Of a stretch of DNA of 8,028 bases, positions 1 to 6,163 are shown piece by piece. A model generated the notes under the pieces. It did no database searches and had not been told where the DNA came from. It saw only the letters and a list, made by a program, of their open reading frames with translations. The stretch spans positions 1-8,028 of the forward strand of contig JAEZQY010000012.1 of the NCBI GenBank assembly GCA_023441055.1, in the 5' to 3' direction. Numbering within the stretch: position 1 is the stretch's first letter; every line of letters starts with the position of its first letter. This DNA is from Bacillota bacterium. GTDB lineage: Bacteria; Bacillota; Bacilli; Paenibacillales; UBA4045. A program made the translations under genes and the position numbers.

Positions 1-55
1 ATATGGACTTAAAACGCTATTGTAATCTGCATGCACATGAATGACGAACATCGGA

Positions 56-88
56 AAGCCGTATGAGGGAAAACCTCACGTACGGTTT
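56..88 (+). ncRNA. group II intron domain V (catalytic hairpin)
   Basis: The lower stem pairs 56-63 with 81-88 (A-U, A-U, G-U, C-G, C-G, G-C, U-A, A-U). It contains the AGC catalytic triad at 57-59. C79 and G80 form the two-base bulge typical of domain V. The upper stem pairs 64-68 with 74-78 and is capped by 69-73 (GAAAA), one base longer than the usual GNRA tetraloop. Total length is 33 nt, close to the usual 34. The fold was done by hand. Confidence 0.85.
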
Positions 89-91
89 GAT

Positions 92-122
92 GAGGAGGGG
101 CAGAATTATCTGCCCTTTACTC
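92..122 (+). ncRNA. group II intron domain VI with branch-point adenosine
   Basis: GGGCAG (98-103) pairs with CTGCCC (110-115) around the loop AATTAT. G97, A96 and G95 then pair with the three U at 116-118, A119 is bulged, and G94, A93, G92 pair with C120, U121, C122. The unpaired A119 sits where the branch-point nucleotide is expected, a few bases before the 3' splice site. Confidence 0.75.
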
Positions 123-142
123 TAGAAAATGATGAGTGGAGT

Positions 143-147
143 GGGGG
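143..147 (+). promoter_or_regulatory. ribosome binding site of hisS (decides the start)
   Basis: GGGGG lies 7 nt before the ATG at 155. It supports that ATG over the in-frame ATG at 41, which lies inside the intron RNA. Confidence 0.6.
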
Positions 148-154
148 ATGTAGA

Positions 155-1414
155 ATGGCGTTTCAGAAGCCGAAGGGTACGCAGGATCTTCTGCCGGGCT
201 ATGTCGAGAAGTGGCAGTTCGTTGAGTCTACAGCGCGCGAGATCTGCCGCAGATACAATTACAGTGAAATTCGCACACCCATCTTCGAGGGGACGGAGCT
301 GTTCCAGCGTGGTGTCGGTGAGACTACGGACATCGTGGAGAAGGAGATGTATACGTTCGTCGATCGTGGAGATCGGAGTATGACGCTGCGCCCCGAAGGC
401 ACTGCGGGCGTCGTCCGCTCTTATGTGGAGAACAAGCTGTATGCCGACACCGATATCACGAAGCTGTATTATATCGGTCCGATGTTCCGATACGAGCGCG
501 CTCAAGCAGGACGCCAGCGGCAATTCCATCAATTCGGCATAGAGGCGTTCGGCGCGGTAGATCCGGCGATTGATGCGGAAGTGGTCGCGCTTGGCTACTC
601 CTTCTATCAGGAGGTCGGCATTCGTGATGTCACGGTCGAGCTTAACTCGGTCGGGACACCGGAGGTGAGAGCGGCCTTCCGCGAGAAGCTGCTGGGCTTC
701 CTCGAGCCAATCAAGGAGCAGCTCTGCTCGGATTGTCAGGTGCGCATGCACAAGAACCCGCTGCGTGTGCTCGACTGCAAGAAGGATCAAGGCAAGTTCG
801 ATGGCGCTCCCTCCATCCTGGACAGTCTGGATGAGGCCTGCGAGACACACTTCGAGGCAGTGAAGCAGTATCTGGATCAGATGGGCATACCGTATACGAT
901 TAATCCTCGGCTTGTTCGCGGTTTGGATTACTATACGCATACAGCATTCGAATACAAAGCATCTGGCATTGGCGCGATTGATACGATTGGCGGCGGCGGT
1001 CGATATAATGGTCTGGTGCAAGAGGTCGGCGGGCCGGATCAGCCAGGTGTCGGTCTCGGCCTTGGTCTGGAACGTACGCTTCTGATTCTAGAGGCGCAGC
1101 AAGCCGAGGTGCCGGGTGAGCTGCCGCTTGATGTGTACTTGGTATCGCTCGGTCAGGAGGCAGACAGGTGGCTCGTACCTGTGCTCAAGCAGCTGCGTGA
1201 CGCTGGACTCCGAGTTGATAAGGACTATCAGGGTCGCAAGCTGAAGGCGCAGATGAAGTCGGCCGACCGGTATAGCGCGCGCTATGCGGCGATTCTGGGC
1301 GATGATGAGCTCGCTGCAGGTGAGATCACCTTGAAGGAATTGGCCAGCGGGGAGCAGGAGAAGATTCGATCGAGTGAGCTGGCAGTAACACTTATTAAGA
1401 AATTAGGAAAGTAG
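155..1414 (+). CDS. hisS: Histidine--tRNA ligase (histidyl-tRNA synthetase)
   Basis: This cytoplasmic class IIa enzyme charges tRNA-His with histidine using ATP. The 419-residue product starts MAFQKPKGTQDLLPG, the usual HisRS N-terminus, and has the family's normal length. Visible landmarks are: TLRPEGTAGVVRSY (residues 77-90); motif 2, MFRYERAQAGRQRQFHQ (110-126); the histidine-specific signature LVRGLDYYTHTAFE (253-266); GGGGRYNGL (279-287); and motif 3, GLGLGLERTLL (300-310). A C-terminal anticodon-binding domain spans about 325-419. The frame stays open upstream to an ATG at 41, but those 38 extra residues are translated group II intron RNA and are not family sequence. aspS follows after 21 nt, so the two are very likely one transcript. 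In many Firmicutes this pair is controlled by a T-box leader; none is visible here because the intron fills the upstream edge. Confidence 0.97.
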   Translation: MAFQKPKGTQDLLPGYVEKWQFVESTAREICRRYNYSEIRTPIFEGTELFQRGVGETTDIVEKEMYTFVDRGDRSMTLRPEGTAGVVRSYVENKLYADTDITKLYYIGPMFRYERAQAGRQRQFHQFGIEAFGAVDPAIDAEVVALGYSFYQEVGIRDVTVELNSVGTPEVRAAFREKLLGFLEPIKEQLCSDCQVRMHKNPLRVLDCKKDQGKFDGAPSILDSLDEACETHFEAVKQYLDQMGIPYTINPRLVRGLDYYTHTAFEYKASGIGAIDTIGGGGRYNGLVQEVGGPDQPGVGLGLGLERTLLILEAQQAEVPGELPLDVYLVSLGQEADRWLVPVLKQLRDAGLRVDKDYQGRKLKAQMKSADRYSARYAAILGDDELAAGEITLKELASGEQEKIRSSELAVTLIKKLGK

Positions 1415-1416
1415 AC

Positions 1417-1425
1417 GAAGGGGAG
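1417..1425 (+). promoter_or_regulatory. ribosome binding site of aspS (decides the start)
   Basis: GAAGGGGAG ends 10 nt before the ATG at 1436 but only 1 nt before the in-frame ATG at 1427. It therefore favours 1436. Confidence 0.6.
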
Positions 1426-1435
1426 AATGAGGATC

Positions 1436-3211
1436 ATGTTATTAAAGACACATCATTGCGGCGCGTTAAGCAAGGCGGACATTGGACAAGAGGTTATTCT
1501 GAACGGCTGGGTGCAGCGCAGACGCGATCTGGGCGGCGTACTATTCATTGATCTGCGCGATCGCAGCGGACTCGTACAGATTGTATTTAACACGGAGATT
1601 AACAAGGAAGTATTCGAGACGGGCGATAGAGCGCGAAATGAGTACGTGCTAGCCGTGAAGGGCATCGTGGTGGAACGCGACCCCGAGACAGTCAATCAGA
1701 ATCTGGAAACCGGCGAGATTGAGGTGAAGGTCAGTGAGATTGAAATTCTGAATGTCGCCAAGAATCCGCCGTTCTTCATCGAAGATGGTGTGGACACGGA
1801 CGAGACGCTGCGCTTGAAGTATCGGTATCTGGATTTACGCCGTCCTGAGATGCAGAAGACGTTGTGGCTTCGCTCCAAGACATCGAAGCTGTTCCGGGAC
1901 TTCCTGGATGCTGAGGGCTTCCTAGAGGTTGAGACACCGGTTCTGACCAAGAGCACGCCAGAAGGCGCTCGTGATTATCTAGTGCCTAGCCGTGTGCATC
2001 CAGGCGAATTCTTCGCTCTGCCGCAATCCCCGCAGATTTACAAGCAATTGCTAATGGTTGGCGGGATCGAGCGTTATTATCAGATCGCCCGCTGCTTCCG
2101 AGACGAAGATCTGCGCGCGGATCGTCAGCCAGAGTTCACGCAGGTGGACATTGAGACTTCATTCCTCTCCCGCGATCAATTGCTCGACATGATGGAGCGA
2201 CTGATTGTGAAGCTGTTCAAGGAGCTCATGCAAATCGAGATCGAGACACCGTTCCAACGTCTGACTTACGCAGAAGCAATGGGCAAGTATGGCTCGGATA
2301 AGCCCGATCTGCGCTTCGGCCTAGAGCTGACTGATGTGTCGGATGTAGCTGCCAATTGTGGGGTGCAAGTATTCAATCAAGTAGTTGCCAAGGGTGGCCA
2401 AGTGAAGGCGCTGAACGCCAAGGGCTGCGGGAATTGGAGCCGTAAGGAAATCGATGACCTCGGACCGTACGCGGCTCGTTACGGTGCCAAGGGACTAGCG
2501 TGGGTACAGGTGAAGGATGGCGAGTGGAAGGGACCGATCGTAAAGTTCTTCAAGGAGGAAGAGATCGCGCTGCTCAGCGAGCGTCTGGGTGCAGAAGACG
2601 GCGACCTGCTGCTGTTCTCCGCGGATAAGGCGCAGGTCGTTGCCGATGTGCTCGGTAACCTGCGTCTGAAGATCGGCCGTGATCTTGGGCTCATTGATGA
2701 CAAGGTCTTCAAGTTTGCGTGGGTCATCGACTTCCCGTTACTGGACTATGACGCCGAAGCGAAACGCTATGTGGCGATGCACCATCCGTTCACGCGTCCG
2801 AATGATGAGGATCTGGCTCATCTGTCCACTGATCCGGGCAAGGTTCGCGCACAAGCCTATGATATCGTGCTGAATGGGTATGAGATCGGCGGCGGTTCCA
2901 TGCGGATCTATAAGCGCGACGTGCAGGAGCAGATGTTCGAAGCGCTCGGCTTCACGCCGGAGCAGGCGAAGGAGCAGTTCGGCTTCCTGCTCGAAGCCTT
3001 CGAGTACGGGACACCTCCGCATGGCGGCATCGCATTCGGTTTGGACCGTCTGGTCATGCTGATGGCAGGCAGAACGAATCTACGCGAGACGATTGCCTTC
3101 CCTAAGACAGCGAGCGCGACTGACTTGCTCATGGAGGCACCTGCGGAAGTGGACTTCAAACAGCTGGAAGAGCTGTCAATCCGCGTGGCGCGCAAGGTTC
3201 CGCAAGCATAA
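1436..3211 (+). CDS. aspS: Aspartate--tRNA ligase (aspartyl-tRNA synthetase)
   Basis: This cytoplasmic class IIb synthetase charges tRNA-Asp with aspartate. The 591-residue product matches the long bacterial form. It has an N-terminal OB-fold anticodon-binding domain (about 1-105, including GWVQRRRDLGGVLFIDLRDR). The catalytic core has RYLDLRRPEMQ (130-140), motif 2 FRDEDLRADRQPEFTQVDIE (221-240) and motif 3 GIAFGLDRLVMLMAG (531-545). A bacterial GAD insertion domain lies around 290-420. The conserved AFPKTASATDLL is at 554-565. Residue 32 in RRRDLGG is Leu, as in E. coli, whereas a His here is associated with non-discriminating enzymes such as that of Pseudomonas. I infer an enzyme specific for tRNA-Asp. 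I chose the start at 1436 (MLLKTHHCG) because of ribosome-binding-site spacing and family N-termini; an ATG three codons earlier (1427) is the alternative. It probably shares a transcript with hisS. Confidence 0.97.
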   Translation: MLLKTHHCGALSKADIGQEVILNGWVQRRRDLGGVLFIDLRDRSGLVQIVFNTEINKEVFETGDRARNEYVLAVKGIVVERDPETVNQNLETGEIEVKVSEIEILNVAKNPPFFIEDGVDTDETLRLKYRYLDLRRPEMQKTLWLRSKTSKLFRDFLDAEGFLEVETPVLTKSTPEGARDYLVPSRVHPGEFFALPQSPQIYKQLLMVGGIERYYQIARCFRDEDLRADRQPEFTQVDIETSFLSRDQLLDMMERLIVKLFKELMQIEIETPFQRLTYAEAMGKYGSDKPDLRFGLELTDVSDVAANCGVQVFNQVVAKGGQVKALNAKGCGNWSRKEIDDLGPYAARYGAKGLAWVQVKDGEWKGPIVKFFKEEEIALLSERLGAEDGDLLLFSADKAQVVADVLGNLRLKIGRDLGLIDDKVFKFAWVIDFPLLDYDAEAKRYVAMHHPFTRPNDEDLAHLSTDPGKVRAQAYDIVLNGYEIGGGSMRIYKRDVQEQMFEALGFTPEQAKEQFGFLLEAFEYGTPPHGGIAFGLDRLVMLMAGRTNLRETIAFPKTASATDLLMEAPAEVDFKQLEELSIRVARKVPQA

Positions 3212-3284
3212 GCTGGGCTGAGGGCCATGAAATTTAGTTATAGTTGTTATAGCTGGCAGTCACGTTAAGAAAGGTGATGAATAC

Positions 3285-4055
3285 ATGCTTCATCAGTTCT
3301 CGAGAAATGAACTGGCAATCGGCACAGAAGGGCTTGACGTGATGCGACGCGCCACCGTGGCAGTGCTCGGCGTAGGCGGCGTAGGCTCGTTCGCTGCCGA
3401 GGCGCTGGCGCGCTCCGGGATCGGCCGGATCATCCTGATCGATAAGGATGTCGTGGACATTACGAACATTAATCGGCAGCTGCACGCGCTGTTGTCAACG
3501 ATCGGTCAGCCGAAGACGGAGCTTATGAAGGACCGTATTCTGCAGATTAACCCGGAATGTGAGGTCATCACACTCAAGATGTTCTATACAGAAGAGACCT
3601 ATGAGCAGCTGTTCGAATATCAGATCGATTATATGCTGGACGCCTCGGATACGATCTCCTACAAGATCCATCTGATTAAGGAGTGCCTGAGACGCAGGAT
3701 CCCACTGTGCACCTGCATGGGTGCAGCCAATAAGATGGATCCTACACAGTTCCAGGTCGCCGATATTGCCAAGACATCGATGGACCCGATGGCTCGCGTT
3801 ATTCGGCAGAAGCTGCGCAAGGAAGGGATCAAGAAGGGCGTCAAGGTTGTCTTCTCTACAGAGATGCCGGTCCGCCCGCGCGAGGAGGTTACACAGAAGA
3901 TTGTGCCTGAGAGCGCGCCAGAGATTCGTAAGGCCCAGCAGCCGCCTGCTAGCAACGCGTTCGTGCCTTCAGTAGCCGGTCTGATCCTGGCGAGTGTAGC
4001 GATTCGCGATCTGCTGGCGATGGCGGATGTGAAGGTACCGACGTTGCAGCGGTAG
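3285..4055 (+). CDS. tcdA: tRNA threonylcarbamoyladenosine dehydratase (TcdA; YgdL/CsdL/YrvM family)
   Basis: TcdA is an E1-like, ThiF/MoeB-fold enzyme. It uses ATP to cyclise t6A to ct6A at position 37 of ANN-decoding tRNAs. The 256-residue protein has the nucleotide-binding loop VLGVGGVGSFAAEAL (27-41), IDKDVVDITNINRQ (52-65) with the conserved Asp, Asn and Arg, and the LDASDTISYK segment (118-127). The typical C-terminal segment, ending FVPSVAGLILASVAIRDLL, is also present. I see no Cys-X-X-Cys zinc pairs of the ThiF/MoeB type, as expected for this subfamily. AAGGTGA at 3271-3277 lies 7 nt before the ATG. The 73-nt gap after aspS has no terminator, so co-transcription with hisS-aspS is likely. 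This is the position of yrvM next to aspS in B. subtilis. A Rho-independent terminator follows the stop codon. Confidence 0.93.
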   Translation: MLHQFSRNELAIGTEGLDVMRRATVAVLGVGGVGSFAAEALARSGIGRIILIDKDVVDITNINRQLHALLSTIGQPKTELMKDRILQINPECEVITLKMFYTEETYEQLFEYQIDYMLDASDTISYKIHLIKECLRRRIPLCTCMGAANKMDPTQFQVADIAKTSMDPMARVIRQKLRKEGIKKGVKVVFSTEMPVRPREEVTQKIVPESAPEIRKAQQPPASNAFVPSVAGLILASVAIRDLLAMADVKVPTLQR

Positions 4056-4074
4056 GTGAAATAAAATAAAACAT

Positions 4075-4114
4075 AGCGATGCCGGGAATAACATCCTGAG
4101 CATCGCTTTTTTTT
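4075..4114 (+). terminator. Rho-independent terminator after tcdA
   Basis: AGCGATGC (4075-4082) pairs with GCATCGCT (4100-4107). The stem continues inward as CGGGA with TCCTG, with one bulged A, around the loop ATAACA. A run of eight T (4107-4114) follows. This ends the hisS-aspS-tcdA unit and isolates the gntR cassette. Confidence 0.92.
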
Positions 4115-4137
4115 CGTGCTGCCATGATGAATAGCTG

Positions 4138-4166
4138 TTGACAAATGATGAATATAGATATTATCT
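4138..4166 (+). promoter_or_regulatory. candidate sigma-A promoter of gntR-dgoD
   Basis: A perfect -35 hexamer TTGACA (4138-4143) is followed by a very AT-rich stretch. TTATCT (4161-4166, 17-nt spacer) is the best-placed -10; TATTAT (4159-4164, 15-nt spacer) is an alternative. The -10 is weak, which would suit a regulated promoter. It lies just after the tcdA terminator and before gntR. Confidence 0.6.
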
Positions 4167-4172
4167 TATATA

Positions 4173-4193
4173 TTGAAAGATCATATCATTCAA
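4173..4193 (+). promoter_or_regulatory. palindromic operator candidate upstream of gntR
   Basis: A 21-bp near-palindrome has arms TTGAAAGAT and ATCATTCAA around a CAT centre; 8 of 10 base pairs are symmetric about position 4183. It sits between the candidate -10 and the gntR start, near the expected transcription start. GntR/FadR-type repressors bind as dimers to palindromes of this size and usually regulate themselves, so I infer that this is the regulator's own site. Confidence 0.5.
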
Positions 4194-4209
4194 GGGTTGT
4201 GACGGTGTT

Positions 4210-4881
4210 ATGAAGAAGCTGGCCCATGAAGAGATCATGGAGCACTTGCAGGAGCGGATTCGCTCTGGGGAGTGGAAGCCGGGCGAGCGTCTGCCCACGA
4301 TGCAGGACCTGGCTTTGCATTACAAGCTAAGCTTGACTGCTGTACGGGAAGCACTGCGCCTGCTCGAGAGCCGAAGCATCGTTAGCATCGAACACGGCAG
4401 GGGGATATTCGTCAGTCATGATCCGGGTTTGCTCGAGGATCCTGCGGCTTCGATCAGAGGCATGGAGACGCATTCGTTGCTTGAATTGCTAGAAGCGCGC
4501 CTGGCAATTGAGCCTGAGCTGGCCGCATATTGTGCAATGCGTTCGTCAGCCGCCCGCGCTAAATCCATCCGTAAATTGGCGGATCGGATGGAAGCTCAGA
4601 TGAAGCGGGGCGAGGATCACATCTCCTCGGATGTCCAATTTCATCAGGAGATTGCAGAGGGTGCCGGCAACCTGCTGTTGGCCCGAATGTTGTCTGTCGT
4701 ATCAGATTTATCGGCACAGGGAAGAAGGGAGACCGATAAGCTGCCCCACATGCAGGATAAGGCGGCAGGTTATCATAGGCTGATCGCAATCGCGATCCAA
4801 GAGCGTAATGCGCAGCAAGCGCGAGCGCTGATGAAGTCCCATATACAAGACATGATTCATGCAATTCAGATGAGAGGATGA
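4210..4881 (+). CDS. GntR-family (FadR/FCD subfamily) transcriptional regulator, probably controlling dgoD
   Basis: The product is a 223-residue dimeric DNA-binding protein, the normal size for the FadR subfamily. Residues 1-70 are the GntR winged helix-turn-helix (IRSGEWKPGERLPT, then LSLTAVREALRLLESRSIV and the wing EHGRGIFVS). Residues about 88-216 are an all-helical FCD ligand-binding domain. D141, H145, H189 and H211 are spaced like the FCD metal-binding set (DVQFH, then H189 and H211 22 residues apart). Such domains bind sugar acids or other carboxylates through the metal. The stop codon overlaps an ATG and dgoD starts 5 nt later, so the two are coupled. I infer a D-galactonate or related sugar-acid sensor similar in role to DgoR. 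The ribosome binding site is weak (GGG about 13 nt upstream), which would suit low expression. The ligand is not proven. Confidence 0.9.
   Translation: MKKLAHEEIMEHLQERIRSGEWKPGERLPTMQDLALHYKLSLTAVREALRLLESRSIVSIEHGRGIFVSHDPGLLEDPAASIRGMETHSLLELLEARLAIEPELAAYCAMRSSAARAKSIRKLADRMEAQMKRGEDHISSDVQFHQEIAEGAGNLLLARMLSVVSDLSAQGRRETDKLPHMQDKAAGYHRLIAIAIQERNAQQARALMKSHIQDMIHAIQMRG
4873..4877 (+). promoter_or_regulatory. ribosome binding site of dgoD inside the gntR 3' end (decides the start)
   Basis: AGAGG, within the last gntR codons, lies 9 nt before the ATG at 4887. It directly abuts the in-frame ATG at 4878, so it can only serve 4887. Confidence 0.6.
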
Positions 4882-4886
4882 GCGTC

Positions 4887-6035
4887 ATGAAGATTACAGA
4901 CTTGGAATTATTCGTTGTTCCACCGAGATGGTTATTTCTCAAAATTGAGACGGATGAAGGCATCGTGGGCTGGGGAGAGCCGATTGTAGAAGGTAGAGCC
5001 CGCGCGGTAAAAGCTGCGGTCGAAGAATTGAAGGATTATTTGATCGGCAAGGATCCGCTCACAATCGAGGATCACTGGCAAGCCATGTATCGTGGCGGAT
5101 TTTATCGTGGCGGACCTGTTCTGATGAGTGCGATCGCAGGGATTGATCAGGCACTGTGGGATATTAAAGGGAAATTCCATCAGGCTCCGATCTATCAGCT
5201 GATGGGCGGCGCGTGTCGCAACAAAATTAAAGTGTATTCCTGGATTGGCGGGGACCGGCCCTCTGATGTCGGGCAGGCTGCGCTGCGTGCGCAGACAGAA
5301 GGCTTCACCGCCATCAAGATGAATGCGACTGAGGAATTACAATATATCGATACCTATGCTAAGATCGATCAGGTACTGGAGCGTGTAGCTGCAGTTAGAT
5401 CGGCAGTTGGTCCGCATATGGGGATCGGGATTGATTTTCACGGTCGCGTCCATAAACCGATGGCCAAGCTGCTGGCTAAGGAATTGGAGACGTTCCGCCC
5501 GATGTTCCTGGAGGAGCCAGTGCTTCCCGAGAATAATGAGGCATTGCGGGACATCGCTGCCGCAACCCATATTCCGATTGCAACTGGTGAGCGAATGTTC
5601 TCCAGATGGGATTTCAAGGGGCTGCTGGCCGATGGCTATGTCGATATTATACAACCGGATCTGTCCCATGCGGGAGGTATCACCGAGTGCAAGAAAATCG
5701 CGAGTATGGCGGAAGCTTATGATGTTGCACTCGCGCCGCATTGTCCGCTTGGACCGATCGCGCTGGCTGCATGCTTGCAGGTAGACGCGACTTGTCATAA
5801 CGCGATCATTCAGGAGCAGAGCTTAGGCATTCACTATAATCAGGGCAATGATCTGCTGGATTATATCGTTGATCCATCCGTGTTCCGCTATGTGGATGGT
5901 TTTGTCGCGATACCGAATGGTCCAGGTCTAGGCATTGAGATCAATGAGGAGCATGTGCGGAAGCTGGCACAGGTTGGGCATGATTGGAAGAACCCAATTT
6001 GGCGGCATCAAGACGGCAGTGTCGCGGAGTGGTAG
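4887..6035 (+). CDS. dgoD: D-galactonate dehydratase (enolase superfamily)
   Basis: DgoD removes water from D-galactonate to give 2-keto-3-deoxy-D-galactonate, the first step of the DeLey-Doudoroff galactonate pathway in the cytoplasm. The 382 residues equal the length I recall for E. coli DgoD, and the key residues fall at the same numbers: D183 and H185 in DFHGR, E209 in LEEP, E235 in TGERMF, H285 in APHCPLGP and E310 in QEQS. D183, E209 and E235 hold Mg2+; H185 and H285 are the acid/base pair. The N-terminal capping part (MKITDLELFVVPPRWLFLKI) and the ending NPIWRHQDGSVAEW also match the family. It starts 5 nt after the gntR stop; an ATG at 4878 that overlaps gntR is less likely. No kinase or aldolase of the pathway lies nearby. 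A related sugar-acid dehydratase specificity is possible but less likely. Confidence 0.9.
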   Translation: MKITDLELFVVPPRWLFLKIETDEGIVGWGEPIVEGRARAVKAAVEELKDYLIGKDPLTIEDHWQAMYRGGFYRGGPVLMSAIAGIDQALWDIKGKFHQAPIYQLMGGACRNKIKVYSWIGGDRPSDVGQAALRAQTEGFTAIKMNATEELQYIDTYAKIDQVLERVAAVRSAVGPHMGIGIDFHGRVHKPMAKLLAKELETFRPMFLEEPVLPENNEALRDIAAATHIPIATGERMFSRWDFKGLLADGYVDIIQPDLSHAGGITECKKIASMAEAYDVALAPHCPLGPIALAACLQVDATCHNAIIQEQSLGIHYNQGNDLLDYIVDPSVFRYVDGFVAIPNGPGLGIEINEEHVRKLAQVGHDWKNPIWRHQDGSVAEW

Positions 6036-6054
6036 GCTTATCCCGCTCATAGGC

Positions 6055-6068
6055 GGAACGTACATTCC
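6055..6068 (+). promoter_or_regulatory. LexA/DinR-like box upstream of rarA
   Basis: GGAACGTACATTCC fits 12 of 14 positions of the B. subtilis DinR/LexA consensus CGAACRNRYGTTYC. It is symmetric in six of seven base pairs. Only the first base and the G of GTTC deviate. It immediately precedes the extended -10 of the candidate rarA promoter, where a repressor would block RNA polymerase. Binding is inferred, not shown. Confidence 0.4.
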
Positions 6069-6079
6069 TGTGGTATAGT
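6069..6079 (+). promoter_or_regulatory. candidate extended -10 promoter of rarA
   Basis: TGTGG followed by TATAGT fits the Gram-positive extended -10 form TRTGN plus a near-consensus -10. No good -35 is present 17 nt upstream, which is tolerated with an extended -10. Because dgoD has no convincing terminator (only short hairpins such as CCGC-TCATAG-GCGG without a T run), readthrough from dgoD may also supply rarA. Confidence 0.5.
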
Positions 6080-6147
6080 AGAGTTTAGGCAAGCATGACT
6101 ATAGAAGTGCACGTTGTGCGAACACAGGATGACGCTGCCGTCTAGCT

Positions 6148-6154
6148 AGGAGAG
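6148..6154 (+). promoter_or_regulatory. ribosome binding site of rarA (supports a TTG start)
   Basis: AGGAGAG, a strong Shine-Dalgarno sequence, lies 9 nt before TTG at 6164. No in-frame ATG is near, so it supports the TTG initiation codon. Confidence 0.75.
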
Positions 6155-6163
6155 TGGATTGGA

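Larger units (their letters stand above)
1..125 (+). mobile_element. 3' end of a group II intron (domains IV-VI region)
   Basis: Positions 54-122 carry the characteristic end of a bacterial group II intron: a domain V hairpin beginning AAGCCGTA and closing TACGGTTT, followed by a GATGAG linker and a domain VI hairpin with a bulged A. The 5' part, including any reverse transcriptase/maturase gene, lies outside the window, and all three + frames are closed near the edge, so no intron protein is visible. The 3' splice site should fall a few bases after the bulged A119, at about 124-126; the exact base is not certain because the expected pyrimidine end is not obvious. The intron would remove itself from RNA and move by retrohoming. 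It lies just before the hisS ribosome binding site, so it separates hisS from its leader. Confidence 0.85.

Noticed and set aside
1..154. T-box riboswitch upstream of hisS
   Set aside because: No T-box (TGGNACCGCG-like) sequence, specifier loop or terminator is visible; the stretch is intron RNA. A T-box may lie outside the window.
122..1021. 299-codon open frame on the - strand inside hisS
   Set aside because: It is antisense to a well-supported hisS, shows no recognisable domain, and arises from the codon bias of the + strand gene.
1427..1435. Earlier ATG for aspS, three codons upstream
   Set aside because: The Shine-Dalgarno sequence ends only 1 nt before it, while the ATG at 1436 has normal spacing and the usual family N-terminus.
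4878..4886. Earlier ATG for dgoD overlapping the gntR stop (ATGA)
   Set aside because: The AGAGG site directly abuts it, and the DgoD family begins MKIT, which matches the ATG at 4887.
6041..6068. Terminator after dgoD
   Set aside because: CCGC-TCATAG-GCGG and GGAA-CGTACA-TTCC are only 4-bp stems without a T run.
6101..6120. GCAC-GTT-GTGC hairpin between the rarA promoter and its start as a regulatory element
   Set aside because: A 4-bp stem with a 3-nt loop is too small to distinguish from chance.
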